In this document: one piece after another, positions 16,492-23,895 of the stretch
Layout: each line of letters opens with the position of its first letter
How positions within the stretch are numbered: the stretch's first letter is position 1
Assembly (NCBI RefSeq): GCF_900156315.1
Contig: NZ_FTNI01000035.1
Location: forward strand, 1 to 64,000
Direction: 5' to 3'
Source: Microbispora rosea
Lineage (GTDB): Bacteria > Actinomycetota > Actinomycetes > Streptosporangiales > Streptosporangiaceae
Length of the DNA stretch: 64,000 bases
Position numbers and translations under genes: made by a program
The notes under the pieces: model-generated
The model's database searches: none
What the model saw: only the letters and a program-made list of their open reading frames with translations
Told to the model about the DNA's origin: nothing

Positions 16492-16863
16492 ATGAACATC
16501 CTCAGGAACAGCCTCGCCGTCGTCGCGGCGTCCGCCCTTCTCGGCCTGACCGCCGCCTGCAGCGGGAGCCAGACGGCCGTCTGCGAGGAGGCGACCAAGG
16601 CGTTCACCGACTACAGCTCCAAGGCCGCGGGCGCGGCCGGCGACATCAAGGGCCTCAACGCCGCCACCGGCGACCTCGCGGCGCAGCTCAAGGAGCTGTC
16701 GGGCAAGGCCGACGGCGACCTGAAGGTGGCGCTCGCCGGCATGGCCGACTCGTGGGCATCCTTCAAGATCGACCTGTCGGACCCGGCCGCCGCGACCAAG
16801 CTCACCGAGTTCGGGCAGAAGGCCACCCAGGCGACCCAGCAGCTCGCCTCCGCCTGCTCCTGA
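16492..16863 (+). CDS. Small secreted lipoprotein of unknown function
   Basis: The 123-residue product starts MNILRNSLAVVAASALLG and has the lipobox LTAAC, so it is exported and lipid-anchored. The mature part is helical (EEATKAFTDYSSKAAGAAGD and later AAQLKELSGKADGDLKVALA) and ends with Cys-Ser; Cys42 and Cys122 could form a disulfide. AGGAAGG lies four bases before ATG 16492. No family is recognised. It lies inside the 138-bp inverted repeat boundary, and its terminator hairpin overlaps the right repeat copy. Confidence 0.8.
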   Translation: MNILRNSLAVVAASALLGLTAACSGSQTAVCEEATKAFTDYSSKAAGAAGDIKGLNAATGDLAAQLKELSGKADGDLKVALAGMADSWASFKIDLSDPAAATKLTEFGQKATQATQQLASACS

Positions 16864-16893
16864 CCTTCGCGGCCCGCCCCGCCGCCGGCGCCT

Positions 16894-17031
16894 GCGCCGG
16901 GGGCGGGCGGGTGCGGAGGCCGGCGTAAGACCGTGCCCTGTACCGCCGCGCCCGCGATGGCCGCTCCCGAGGCTCACCAGAGCGCAACTATCACGGCCGG
17001 CCGGAGCACCCGCCCGCTCGTGAGCGCGTCC
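16894..17031 (-). repeat. 138-bp perfect inverted repeat, right copy
   Basis: Reverse complement of 10850-10987 with no mismatch; identity stops at 16893/10988 and 17032/10849. Its first bases form the 3' arm of a GC-rich hairpin after the lipoprotein gene (GCCCGCCCC near 16873 with GGGGGCGGGC near 16899), so the element also supplies a terminator. Confidence 0.9.
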
Positions 17032-17059
17032 GCCTGGGTGGTGGAGCAAGGCCCGCCCG

Positions 17060-17326
17060 TCAGTATTCGAGCCCCCAGTCGTGGGTGCCGAGGGTGTAGG
17101 CGTCTCCCTTGGGCACCAGCCTGCCGCCCTCGGCAAGGCTGTCGAGGCACCGCCGTACGTCGTCCTCCGGAAGCCCGGTCATCGCGGCGACGTCGGCGAC
17201 GGTCGCGGGCCGTCCCTTCGTGTTCAATGCGGCGACGGCCTCGTAGACCGTCATGTCCGCCGTCGTCATCTCCTGGACGTCTTCCAGGCGCTCCTCGTCA
17301 GGCACTGCGCTGTCTCGCCCCCTCAC
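17060..17326 (-). CDS. Small protein with predicted winged-helix fold
   Basis: An 88-residue product if it starts at GTG 17326. GTG 17305 and ATG 17269 (MTTADMTVYEAVAALNTKG) are alternatives, and the first overlaps the upstream gene by 29 bases. The core ATVADVAAMTGLPEDDVRRC then LDSLAEGGRLV is a helix-turn-helix plus wing pattern. I do not recognise a named family. It is the last of three tightly packed small genes (17684 to 17060), probably one transcript, next to the DUF397/XRE triad. Confidence 0.7.
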   Translation of the reverse strand: MRGRDSAVPDEERLEDVQEMTTADMTVYEAVAALNTKGRPATVADVAAMTGLPEDDVRRCLDSLAEGGRLVPKGDAYTLGTHDWGLEY

Positions 17327-17525
17327 GCAGCCGCTCCGGATCGACCTGCCGGTCCGGGTAGCGTGCGAGGTACTCGCCTTCCAGCTCCTGCGTCCGCGAG
17401 GTGTGGCGCTCCAGCGCGTCGTCCGACCCGTGGAACAACGTCTCCGTGCGGGTCTCGTGCAGGTGGCGCAACTCGCGGATCAGGTCCTCGTCGCCCAGGT
17501 CCCGCGGGTCGACTCCCATGGTCAT
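17298..17525 (-). CDS. DUF6158 family protein
   Basis: This 75-residue charged protein begins MTMGVDPRDLGDEDLIRELR and ends PDRQVDPERLREGARQRSA. It matches the DUF6158 pattern of actinomycetes (HETRTETLFHGSDDALERH, ELEGEYLARYP). GGGAGGA lies six bases before ATG 17525. The protein is helical and hydrophilic with no known function. It follows the 48-residue gene by twelve bases and overlaps the next. Confidence 0.8.
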   Translation of the reverse strand: MTMGVDPRDLGDEDLIRELRHLHETRTETLFHGSDDALERHTSRTQELEGEYLARYPDRQVDPERLREGARQRSA

Positions 17526-17537
17526 GGCGATCCTCCC

Positions 17538-17684
17538 TCACACCTCTGTCGGCTTGTCCCAGCGCTCGTCGGGGTTCTTGTCGTCCGGCTCCGCGTTCGG
17601 CGGGTCCGTGGCGGACGGAGTCCACTCACCGGCGATGTCCGGCTCATCCTCGGTATCGATGTATCGGTCGTCTTCCCTTCGCAT
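17538..17684 (-). CDS. Short acidic protein, unknown
   Basis: A 48-residue product rich in Asp, Glu and Pro, starting MRREDDRYIDTEDEPDIAG. AGGAG stands seven bases before ATG 17684. It is followed at twelve bases by the DUF6158 gene. Low hydrophobicity suggests an unstructured protein. Nothing indicates a function beyond the operon position. Confidence 0.6.
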   Translation of the reverse strand: MRREDDRYIDTEDEPDIAGEWTPSATDPPNAEPDDKNPDERWDKPTEV

Positions 17685-17805
17685 GCCAGGTCTCCTGCCC
17701 GGTGAAGCGCCCGCCATTCCGGACCGGCCGCACCGCATCGCCCCCGGAATGCCGTACGGCCCGCTCCGTCCAGGACGGAGACGGGCCCTACGGGGACGGG
17801 AGTGC

Positions 17806-18027
17806 TCAGGACAGGTCGAACTCCCCGCCCTTGACCCCCTCGATGAACGCCTCCCACTCCCCGGGAGTGAACATCAGCCGCGGGCCCTGGGGATCCTTCG
17901 AGTCGCGCACGGCGACGCCGTCGCGCAGGCGCGCGACCTCCACACACTGGTTGCCGACGGTGTTCGAGCGCGCCGCCTTACGCCAGACCGCGCAGGCCAG
18001 GTCGTCCGCCGGTACGAGTCCCCTCAT
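17806..18027 (-). CDS. DUF397 protein (whiJ/abaA-like cluster)
   Basis: A 73-residue DUF397 protein with WRKAARSNTVGNQCVEVARL, VAVRDSKDPQGPRL and WEAFIEGVKGGEFDLS. Its ATG overlaps the stop of the XRE gene (ATGA at 18027-18024), so the two are co-translated. In Streptomyces such proteins act with WhiJ-like regulators in control of development and antibiotic production; that role is inferred here. Confidence 0.92.
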   Translation of the reverse strand: MRGLVPADDLACAVWRKAARSNTVGNQCVEVARLRDGVAVRDSKDPQGPRLMFTPGEWEAFIEGVKGGEFDLS

Positions 18028-18875
18028 CGTCCTGCCATCTCCTTCTCGACCGAAATGATCATTTCCATGGACTTCTCCGGGCCGAGCGCGGCGGCACGAA
18101 GATGATCGAAGACCTGGACGTATCCGCGGATCTCCGCCGGATCCTCCAGGTAGAGCTCGCCGCTCATGTTCTCCAGCAGCACGACGTCGGCATCGCCGGG
18201 ATCGGGGAAGGCCAGGATCGCCGTCGAGTTGCCCATGCCGAGGTAGGCGCCCGCGTCGAACGGCAGCACCTGCACGGTGACGTTCGGCTGGACGGCCATC
18301 TCCTGCAACCTGCGCAGTTGCTCGGCCATCACGGGCGGCCCGCCCACAGGCCGGCGCAGCGCCGCTTCGTCGAGGACGGCCCACAGTTCCAGCGGGGCGG
18401 GCCCGGTCAGGCGCCGCTGGCGCTCCATCCGGGCCGCCGCCCGCCGCTCGATCTCCGCCGGGTCCTTCACGAGGGCGGCGCCGATGACCGCGCGGGCGTA
18501 GTCCTCCGTCTGGAGCAGCCCGGGGACCAGCAGCGGCTCGTAGTTGCGCACCGACGACGCCTCGGACTCCAGCCCGACGTACGGCCCGGGCAGGACGTCG
18601 TCGTAGGCGCGCCACCATCCCCGCCGGGCGGCGTCCCTGGCCAGCGCGATCAGCGCGTCCCGTTCCGAGCCCTCGACGCCGTAGAGATCGAGCAGGTCGC
18701 GGATGGTCCGGGCGTGCGGGCGGGTGTGGCCGGTCTCGATGCGATAGACGGTGGAGGCCGCCATGCCGAGCCGTCGCGCGACCTCCTCGCGAACGAACCC
18801 GGCTTCACGCCGTAGACGCGTCAGCTCACCGGAAAGCCGACGGAGCCGGACAGTAGGGCCGCCAACTCCCCTCAT
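18024..18875 (-). CDS. XRE-family regulator with DUF5753 domain (WhiJ-like)
   Basis: A 283-residue regulator. The HTH lies at about 12-65 (GFVREEVARRLGMAASTVYR then IETGHTRP), followed by DUF5753 with LVPGLLQTEDYARAVIG, LDEAALRRPVGG and NVTVQVLPFDAGAYLGM. GGGAGAG lies nine bases before ATG 18875. It is coupled to a DUF397 gene and divergent from an ATPase-fold gene, which reproduces the whiJ/abaA gene set. The divergent region carries repeated TGCA-type sites (18912-18978), probably its operators. Confidence 0.92.
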   Translation of the reverse strand: MRGVGGPTVRLRRLSGELTRLRREAGFVREEVARRLGMAASTVYRIETGHTRPHARTIRDLLDLYGVEGSERDALIALARDAARRGWWRAYDDVLPGPYVGLESEASSVRNYEPLLVPGLLQTEDYARAVIGAALVKDPAEIERRAAARMERQRRLTGPAPLELWAVLDEAALRRPVGGPPVMAEQLRRLQEMAVQPNVTVQVLPFDAGAYLGMGNSTAILAFPDPGDADVVLLENMSGELYLEDPAEIRGYVQVFDHLRAAALGPEKSMEMIISVEKEMAGR

Positions 18876-18911
18876 AGGTCGAACTCTCCCTTTCGCCGCA
18901 AAAGGAAACTA

Positions 18912-18978
18912 TGCAATCGTGCATTCGCCATATTGCGTAGCCGTATTGCAAAGTGCAGGATGAACGCAGTCTTGCACG
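18912..18978. promoter_or_regulatory. Repeated TGCAnnnGTGCA-type sites between XRE and ATPase genes
   Basis: TGCAATCGTGCA (18912-18923), ATTGCGTAGCCGTATTGC (about 18932-18949), TGCAAAGTGCA (18947-18957) and TTGCACG (18972-18978) share TTGCA/TGCA half-sites on an AT-rich background. The simplest reading is an operator array for the adjacent XRE regulator covering both divergent promoters. Confidence 0.5.
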
Positions 18979-19026
18979 GACCTCGAATCGCCATCCACAG
19001 ACGGGTGCACAGGGAGTTATCAGGGG

Positions 19027-19470
19027 ATGACAATTCTCAACCTCTCGGGGAGAATCGCGATCTCACGCCCCTTCTCAGGAAACCCGTCCCGGGTGCGGGC
19101 CGCCCGGCGGTTCGTGGCGAACCGTCTCGGCGACGGCCATCCCTACCGCGACGACGCCGTGCAACTGATCGGCGAGCTGGTCGCCGAGTCCCTGCGCCAC
19201 GCCGCCTCCTGTGGACGCCCGCCGGGGTACGGCGTGTCGGTCCTGGCCACGCCCGCCGCGGCCCGCGTCACGCTGTCGACACAGGGCTGTGGGTGCTGGA
19301 CGTCTCCCGAGCTCACGCCGGGCCGCGGCGTCCACCTCGTGGATCTGTTCACCCGCCGGTGGGGCGTGTCGGCCAGCCGCACCGGGGTCTGCGTGTGGTT
19401 CGAGCTCGGGCACGACGCCGCCGTGCCGCCCCCCAGGGGCGTGGAGAGCGAGAGCACGAGGACGGCCTGA
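19027..19470 (+). CDS. Degenerate HATPase (RsbW/anti-sigma-like) protein
   Basis: A 147-residue protein of the histidine-kinase-like ATPase class found beside WhiJ-type regulators. It retains the RAARRFVANRL start, the alpha-helix around ELVAESLRHA and the C-terminal GRGVHLVDLFTRRWGV block. The usual N-box Asn is replaced (ELVAES) and the DxGxG loop is not recognisable, so ATP binding or kinase activity is doubtful. It is divergent from the XRE/DUF397 pair and probably part of the same regulatory set. Confidence 0.85.
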   Translation: MTILNLSGRIAISRPFSGNPSRVRAARRFVANRLGDGHPYRDDAVQLIGELVAESLRHAASCGRPPGYGVSVLATPAAARVTLSTQGCGCWTSPELTPGRGVHLVDLFTRRWGVSASRTGVCVWFELGHDAAVPPPRGVESESTRTA

Positions 19471-19574
19471 CCGCCGGCGCGCACCGGCCGGGACCGGGAC
19501 CGGTGCGAAGCAGAATGAATTTCTGGCCGGATCCGGGGTAGACGGGCGCCATATCTTCCGGAGAAGGGGACGAT

Positions 19575-21014
19575 ATGGCGCAAATAAGCACCGATATTCC
19601 CGCGCGGCTGGATCGGCTCCCCTGGGCCCGTTGGCACTGGCTCGTGCTCATCGGACTCGGCACCGTCTGGATCCTCGACGGGCTCGAAGTGACCATCGTC
19701 GGGGTCATCGGCCCCCGGATCACCGACCCGAGCAGCGGGCTTGGACTCACCGACAGCGAGGTCGGGATCGCCGCCGGGGTGTACGTCGCGGGAGCCTGTC
19801 TCGGCGCTCTCTTCTTCGGCCACCTGACGGATAGATTCGGGCGCAAGAAGCTCTTCCTGGTGACGCTCGCCGTCTACCTCGCCGCCACCGTGGCCACGGC
19901 CTTCTCGCACGACGCCTGGTACTTCTACCTGTGCCGGTTCTTCACCGGCGCCGGCATCGGAGGCGAGTACGCCGCGATCAACTCGGCGATCGACGAGCTC
20001 ATCCCGGCCCGGGTGCGCGGCACGGTCGACCTGGTGGTGAACGGCTCCTTCTGGCTCGGCACCGCGCTCGGCGCGCTCATCGCGATCCCGGCGCTCGACA
20101 CGAGCCTGCTGCCGGCCGATCTCGGCTGGCGCCTGCTGTTCGGCCTGGGCGCCGTCCTCGGTGTGGCGATCCTGCTGGTCCGCAGGACCGTGCCGGAGAG
20201 CCCACGCTGGCTGTTCATCCACGGGCGCGGCGAAGAGGCCGAGGAGATCGTGCGGGACATCGAGACGAAGGTCCGCGAGGAGAGCGGCAAGACGCTCGAA
20301 CCCGCGCACGGGGAGATCAGGATCAACCAGCGGACGCACACCCCGCTGACGGAGGTGGCGGCCACACTGCTGCGGCGCTACCCCAAGCGCACGACCGTCG
20401 GCCTGTCGCTGTTCATCGGCCAGGCATTCCTCTACAACTCGATCTTCTTCACGTACGCGCTGGTGCTGTCGACGTTCTTCAAGGTGCCGGACGGCAGCAC
20501 GCCGTGGTATCTCGTCCCGATCGCGATCGGGAACTTCCTCGGCCCGGTCCTGCTCGGCCGGTTCTTCGACACGATCGGCCGCCGGACGATGATCGCGGGC
20601 AGCTACGTGCTGTCCGGCCTGCTCCTGCTGGGCACCGCCGCGCTGTTCGACGCGCAGGTGCTGACCCCGGTGACCCTCACGGCCTGCTGGATGGTGGTGT
20701 TCTTCTTCGCCTCGGCGGGGGCGAGCAGCGCCTACCTGACGGTCTCGGAGATCTTCCCGATGGAGACCAGGGCCCTGGCGATCGCGCTGTTCTACGCCGT
20801 GGGCACCGGGCTCGGCGGCATCATCGGGCCGGTGCTGTTCGGCCGCCTGGTGGAGAGCGGGGTCGTCGGCAACGTCGTGGTCGGTTACCTAATCGGCGCC
20901 GTCCTGATGATGGCGGCCGGACTGGTGCAGTGGTTCATGGGCGTGGAGGCCGCACGGCGCTCCCTGGAGGACATCGCCGCGCCGCTCAGCGCCGAGCAGC
21001 ACCAGATGGTCTGA
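19575..21014 (+). CDS. MFS transporter, sugar-porter-like
   Basis: A 479-residue membrane protein with twelve predicted helices. Family motifs are GHLTDRFGRKKLF between helices 2 and 3, RFFTGAGIGGEY, PESPRWLF after helix 6 and RFFDTIGRR in the second half. The central cytoplasmic loop (about 205-260) is long and charged. It is probably a proton-coupled uptake carrier for a sugar, organic acid or aromatic acid; the motifs do not separate these. GGAGAAGGGG lies just before ATG 19575. It is monocistronic. Confidence 0.92.
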   Translation: MAQISTDIPARLDRLPWARWHWLVLIGLGTVWILDGLEVTIVGVIGPRITDPSSGLGLTDSEVGIAAGVYVAGACLGALFFGHLTDRFGRKKLFLVTLAVYLAATVATAFSHDAWYFYLCRFFTGAGIGGEYAAINSAIDELIPARVRGTVDLVVNGSFWLGTALGALIAIPALDTSLLPADLGWRLLFGLGAVLGVAILLVRRTVPESPRWLFIHGRGEEAEEIVRDIETKVREESGKTLEPAHGEIRINQRTHTPLTEVAATLLRRYPKRTTVGLSLFIGQAFLYNSIFFTYALVLSTFFKVPDGSTPWYLVPIAIGNFLGPVLLGRFFDTIGRRTMIAGSYVLSGLLLLGTAALFDAQVLTPVTLTACWMVVFFFASAGASSAYLTVSEIFPMETRALAIALFYAVGTGLGGIIGPVLFGRLVESGVVGNVVVGYLIGAVLMMAAGLVQWFMGVEAARRSLEDIAAPLSAEQHQMV

Positions 21015-21142
21015 CCGGACGCACCGGTACGGCTCGCACCAGGGAAGCGCGAGCCGTACCGGCTGGGTGTCTCACCGCTCTCTTGGGTATCAACCCCCTC
21101 AGATGCGCACATAAGGCGCATCCTCGTACATTCGGGGGAATC

Positions 21143-21274
21143 ATGGCTGACGACGCTCAGAAGAAGAAGCCCGCGAAGTCCACCGGCAAGGCGAAGAGGA
21201 CGGCCATCAAGGAAGCCCGCTCGGCGAAGCAGGCGAAGAAGGCCAACCGTCCCGCCGAGGGCGCGAGCGAGTGA
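21143..21274 (+). CDS. Very small lysine/alanine-rich basic protein
   Basis: A 43-residue protein starting MADDAQKKKPAKSTGKAKRT, roughly one-third Lys/Arg. GGGGGAA lies before ATG 21143. The composition resembles the tails of HU- or histone-like proteins, so nucleic-acid binding is possible, but there is no folded domain. The reading frame upstream is a shadow of the MFS gene. Confidence 0.6.
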   Translation: MADDAQKKKPAKSTGKAKRTAIKEARSAKQAKKANRPAEGASE

Positions 21275-21335
21275 CGGCCGTACGGCCGGTGCCACCATGA
21301 TCCGGGCCGGGCCCACCGTGGCCCGGCCCTCCTCA

Positions 21336-21371
21336 TTCCCCGCCCCCGCTGAATTCCCCGCCCCCGCTGAG
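21336..21371. repeat. Two perfect 18-bp tandem copies
   Basis: TTCCCCGCCCCCGCTGA recurs at 21336 and 21354 with an 18-bp period. It lies in the gap before the LLM gene; no function is visible. Confidence 0.8.
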
Positions 21372-21476
21372 CAATCCATCCGCCCCCCTGCGGCGTCGCC
21401 CGGTATGCGCCGCTTCCCTCCGTCCTGGATACTCGAAGGCCGTAGAGCCGATCTCGCCTGCTCTGGAGGGCCGCCC

Positions 21477-22316
21477 GTGAGGCTTGGAGTCGTCTTCGAC
21501 CGCGACCTCCCGCCGGAGTCGCTCACGCCGTTCGCCGGGGAGCTCGACGGCACGGCGGTCTCCGACCTGTGGGTGGTGGAGGACCTCGGCTGGACGGGCG
21601 CGATCTCCTCGGCCGCCACGGCGCTGGCCGCGACCTCGCGCCTGCGCGTGGGCATCGGCATCACTCCGGCGCCCCTGCGCAATCCGATGCTGCTGGCGAT
21701 GGAGCTGGCCAACCTGGCCCGCCTCCACCCCGGGCGGCTGGCCGCCGGGATCGGGCACGGCGTGCAGGCGTGGATGCGTCAGGTGGGCGCCGCCGCCGCG
21801 TCGCCGCTGTCGCTGCTGGAGGAGACGATCACGTCCGTACGGGCGCTGCTGCGCGGCGAGACCGTCACCCTGCACGGACGCGAGGTGAACCTGGACGGCG
21901 TCCGCCTCGTCCACCCGCCGGCCGAGCCCCCGCCCGTCCTCGCCGGAGTGGTGAGCCCGCGCTCGCTGGCCCTGTCGGGACGGATCGCCCAGGGCACCAT
22001 CCTCCCCGAGGGCCTCCCCCCGGAGCGGCTGCGGTCGATGATCGAGGGGATCGGCGCGACCGGAGACCACGAAGTGGTGGCGTTCGTCCACCTCTACGTC
22101 GGCGACGGCGCGCGCGAGGCCATGCGGAAGGCGGCCGAGGAGCAGGCCGGGTTCCTGCAGGTCGCGCCGGAGGAGGTCGCCATGGCGGCCGGTTCGCCGG
22201 AGGAGGCGGCCGCGCACGTCAGGGCATTGTGGGAGGCGGGCGTCTCCACGGTCGCCGTACGCCCGGTGGGCGCCGACCCGCTTTCCCACGTCCACACGCT
22301 GCTGTCCGCCCTCTGA
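21477..22316 (+). CDS. LLM-class flavin-dependent oxidoreductase
   Basis: A 279-residue luciferase-like (beta/alpha)8 protein with RLGVVFDRDLPPESL at the start, the SRLRVGIGITPAPLRNPMLL strand/helix block, HPGRLAAGIGHGVQAWM and PVLAGVVSPRSLALSG. It probably uses F420 or FMN. GTG 21477 is chosen because GGAGG lies eight bases upstream and the family starts with the first beta strand; the open frame before it is Pro-rich and contains tandem repeats. Substrate is unknown. Confidence 0.88.
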   Translation: MRLGVVFDRDLPPESLTPFAGELDGTAVSDLWVVEDLGWTGAISSAATALAATSRLRVGIGITPAPLRNPMLLAMELANLARLHPGRLAAGIGHGVQAWMRQVGAAAASPLSLLEETITSVRALLRGETVTLHGREVNLDGVRLVHPPAEPPPVLAGVVSPRSLALSGRIAQGTILPEGLPPERLRSMIEGIGATGDHEVVAFVHLYVGDGAREAMRKAAEEQAGFLQVAPEEVAMAAGSPEEAAAHVRALWEAGVSTVAVRPVGADPLSHVHTLLSAL

Positions 22317-22334
22317 GGCCCTCCGTCAAGGGCC
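22317..22334. terminator. Hairpin between convergent genes
   Basis: GGCCCT (22317-22322) and AGGGCC (22329-22334) with a six-base loop, starting directly after the LLM stop and before the SRPBCC stop at 22342. Confidence 0.6.
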
Positions 22335-22341
22335 GGGGTCC

Positions 22342-22842
22342 TCATGCCTGGGCGGGCAGTTCGGCGTAGTAGGGCCGCATCGCGGGGTAGTAGGCGGCGA
22401 AGTCCGGCATGGGTGAGCCGTCACGCGCGGCCACGAGCATGTCCAGGTAGTACTCCCAACCCGGGCCGATCTCGCCGAGCTGCTCCTCGGTGTCGAGGTG
22501 CTGCACGAACCGCAGGCGCGTCGCACCGGCGGCTTCCGACAGCAGCATCTCGACGCGCCAGGTGCCGGATTCGTCGGTCGCCGACAGCGCCAGCCGCCGT
22601 GGCGGATCGCACGCGTCGATGCGCATGTCGAGCCACGGCGCCTCGTCCTCGAACGCCATTCGCACCTTGATCGTGCGGCCGGGCGCGGCGTCGCCCTCCC
22701 ACGGCCCGAACCAGCGAGCCGTGGACTCGGGCTCGGTGATGCTGGCCCAGACGTCCTCGGCGGAGGCGCGGAACGAGCGCGTCAGGACGAGATCACTGCC
22801 GGCGCCGGTGCGGAACAGCTCGCCGGTGGGGGGATGGTTCAC
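22342..22842 (-). CDS. SRPBCC (AHSA1/START-like) domain protein
   Basis: A 166-residue single-domain protein with the AHSA1-like pattern RSFRASAEDVWASITEPEST, ARWFGPWEGD and WRVEMLLSEAAGATRLRFVQ; the fold binds hydrophobic ligands in a deep cavity. GTG 22842 overlaps the stop of the ArsR gene (GTGA), so both proteins come from one transcript. ArsR/SRPBCC pairs of this kind are common in actinomycetes; the ligand may be the inducer, but this is unproven. Confidence 0.9.
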   Translation of the reverse strand: MNHPPTGELFRTGAGSDLVLTRSFRASAEDVWASITEPESTARWFGPWEGDAAPGRTIKVRMAFEDEAPWLDMRIDACDPPRRLALSATDESGTWRVEMLLSEAAGATRLRFVQHLDTEEQLGEIGPGWEYYLDMLVAARDGSPMPDFAAYYPAMRPYYAELPAQA

Positions 22843-23201
22843 GCGGTGTTCTCCTTCGCTTGGTCGGCCGCACTGCGCGTACGGCGTTCGCGCCGGGTCC
22901 GGTAGACCTCCGTCTCCAGCGCGTCGAGGCGGTGCTCCCAGCCGCGAGGCCGGACGAACTGGCCGAGCCATACGGCGAGCTCGGTGAGCTGCCCGGCGTC
23001 GAGCTCGTAGAGCCGTTGCCTGCCGACGAGCTCGTCGCGCACCAGCCCGCTTTGCCGGAGCACGCGCAGGTGGCGGCTCACGGCCGGCCGGCTGATCCGG
23101 AAGTGCCCGGCGATCCGTCCCGCCGAGAGCCTGCCTCCGCGCAACATGACCAGGATCTCCCGGCGCACCGGGTCCGCGATCGCTTGCACCACCACGTCCA
23201 C
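22839..23201 (-). CDS. ArsR-family winged-helix repressor
   Basis: A 120-residue repressor with IADPVRREILVMLRGGRLSA then the recognition region ISRPAVSRHLRVLRQSGLVR and the wing VGRQRLYEL. No Cys pair for metals is present, so it is not an arsenic sensor; it belongs to the SdpR-like group. GTG 23201 stands four bases from a perfect 30-bp palindrome with no Shine-Dalgarno sequence, so translation is probably leaderless and the gene autorepressed. Confidence 0.93.
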   Translation of the reverse strand: MDVVVQAIADPVRREILVMLRGGRLSAGRIAGHFRISRPAVSRHLRVLRQSGLVRDELVGRQRLYELDAGQLTELAVWLGQFVRPRGWEHRLDALETEVYRTRRERRTRSAADQAKENTA

Positions 23202-23204
23202 GAA

Positions 23205-23234
23205 GAAAAGCGTAACCTACAGGTTACGCTTTTC
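23205..23234. promoter_or_regulatory. Perfect 30-bp palindromic operator of the ArsR gene
   Basis: GAAAAGCGTAACCT (23205-23218) and AGGTTACGCTTTTC (23221-23234) are exact complements with AC between. The site ends three bases before the ArsR start codon, so bound repressor would cover the transcription start. Confidence 0.88.
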
Positions 23235-23391
23235 GCCAAGCGGCCTCGTACCGGAACCACCTCGCCAACGCGACCGTCCCCGTCGGCAGAACCGTCCGAT
23301 CCACCGCCGATCGCGGACACGACATTTGTCCCGATCAGGACGGGATATGCGCCACTACGCCAGAACGCGCGCGATCGGGCAGAGTTGAGAC

Positions 23392-23895
23392 GTGGACACC
23401 CCGACCCTCCGGTCTCCTCAGCACCGCGTGAGCCGCACCGCCGTCTGGTATTGGGCCGCACGGGCCGCCCTCGGCTGGCTGGTCCTCCTCGCGGCCCAGG
23501 TCGTCTGGCTCGTGGCCGACGGCGACGGTGACGCCTGGCCCGTCGCCACCCACGTGACCGCTCTCGTCGTCACCGCCGTCGTCGCGGTGGCGCACGTCAC
23601 GGTCATGCCGCAGTGGCGTTATCGGGTGCACCGCTGGGAGGCCACGTCCGCGGCCGTGTTCACCCAGTCGGGCTGGTTCAAGCAGGAGTGGCGCATCGCC
23701 CCCGTCTCCCGCATCCAGACCGTGGACAGCGAGCGCGGCCCGCTGGAGCAGATCTTCCGCCTGGCCAACGTCACCGTCACCACCGCCTCCGCCGCCGGCC
23801 CGATCAAGGTCAGCGGCCTCGACCGGGACACGGCCCAGCGCCTGGTCGCCGACCTCACCGCGACCGCGCAGGCGACGGCGGGTGACGCCACGTGA
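23392..23895 (+). CDS. PH-domain (bPH2, YdbS-like) membrane protein
   Basis: A 167-residue protein with two membrane helices at about 20-65 and a bacterial PH (DUF304) domain after: PQWRYRVHRWEATSAAVFTQ, EWRIAPVSRIQTVDSERGPL and LEQIFRLANVTVTTAS. It overlaps the larger PH protein by four bases (GTGA). Such pairs are homologous to Bacillus YdbS/YdbT; their role at the membrane is not settled. Confidence 0.9.
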   Translation: MDTPTLRSPQHRVSRTAVWYWAARAALGWLVLLAAQVVWLVADGDGDAWPVATHVTALVVTAVVAVAHVTVMPQWRYRVHRWEATSAAVFTQSGWFKQEWRIAPVSRIQTVDSERGPLEQIFRLANVTVTTASAAGPIKVSGLDRDTAQRLVADLTATAQATAGDAT

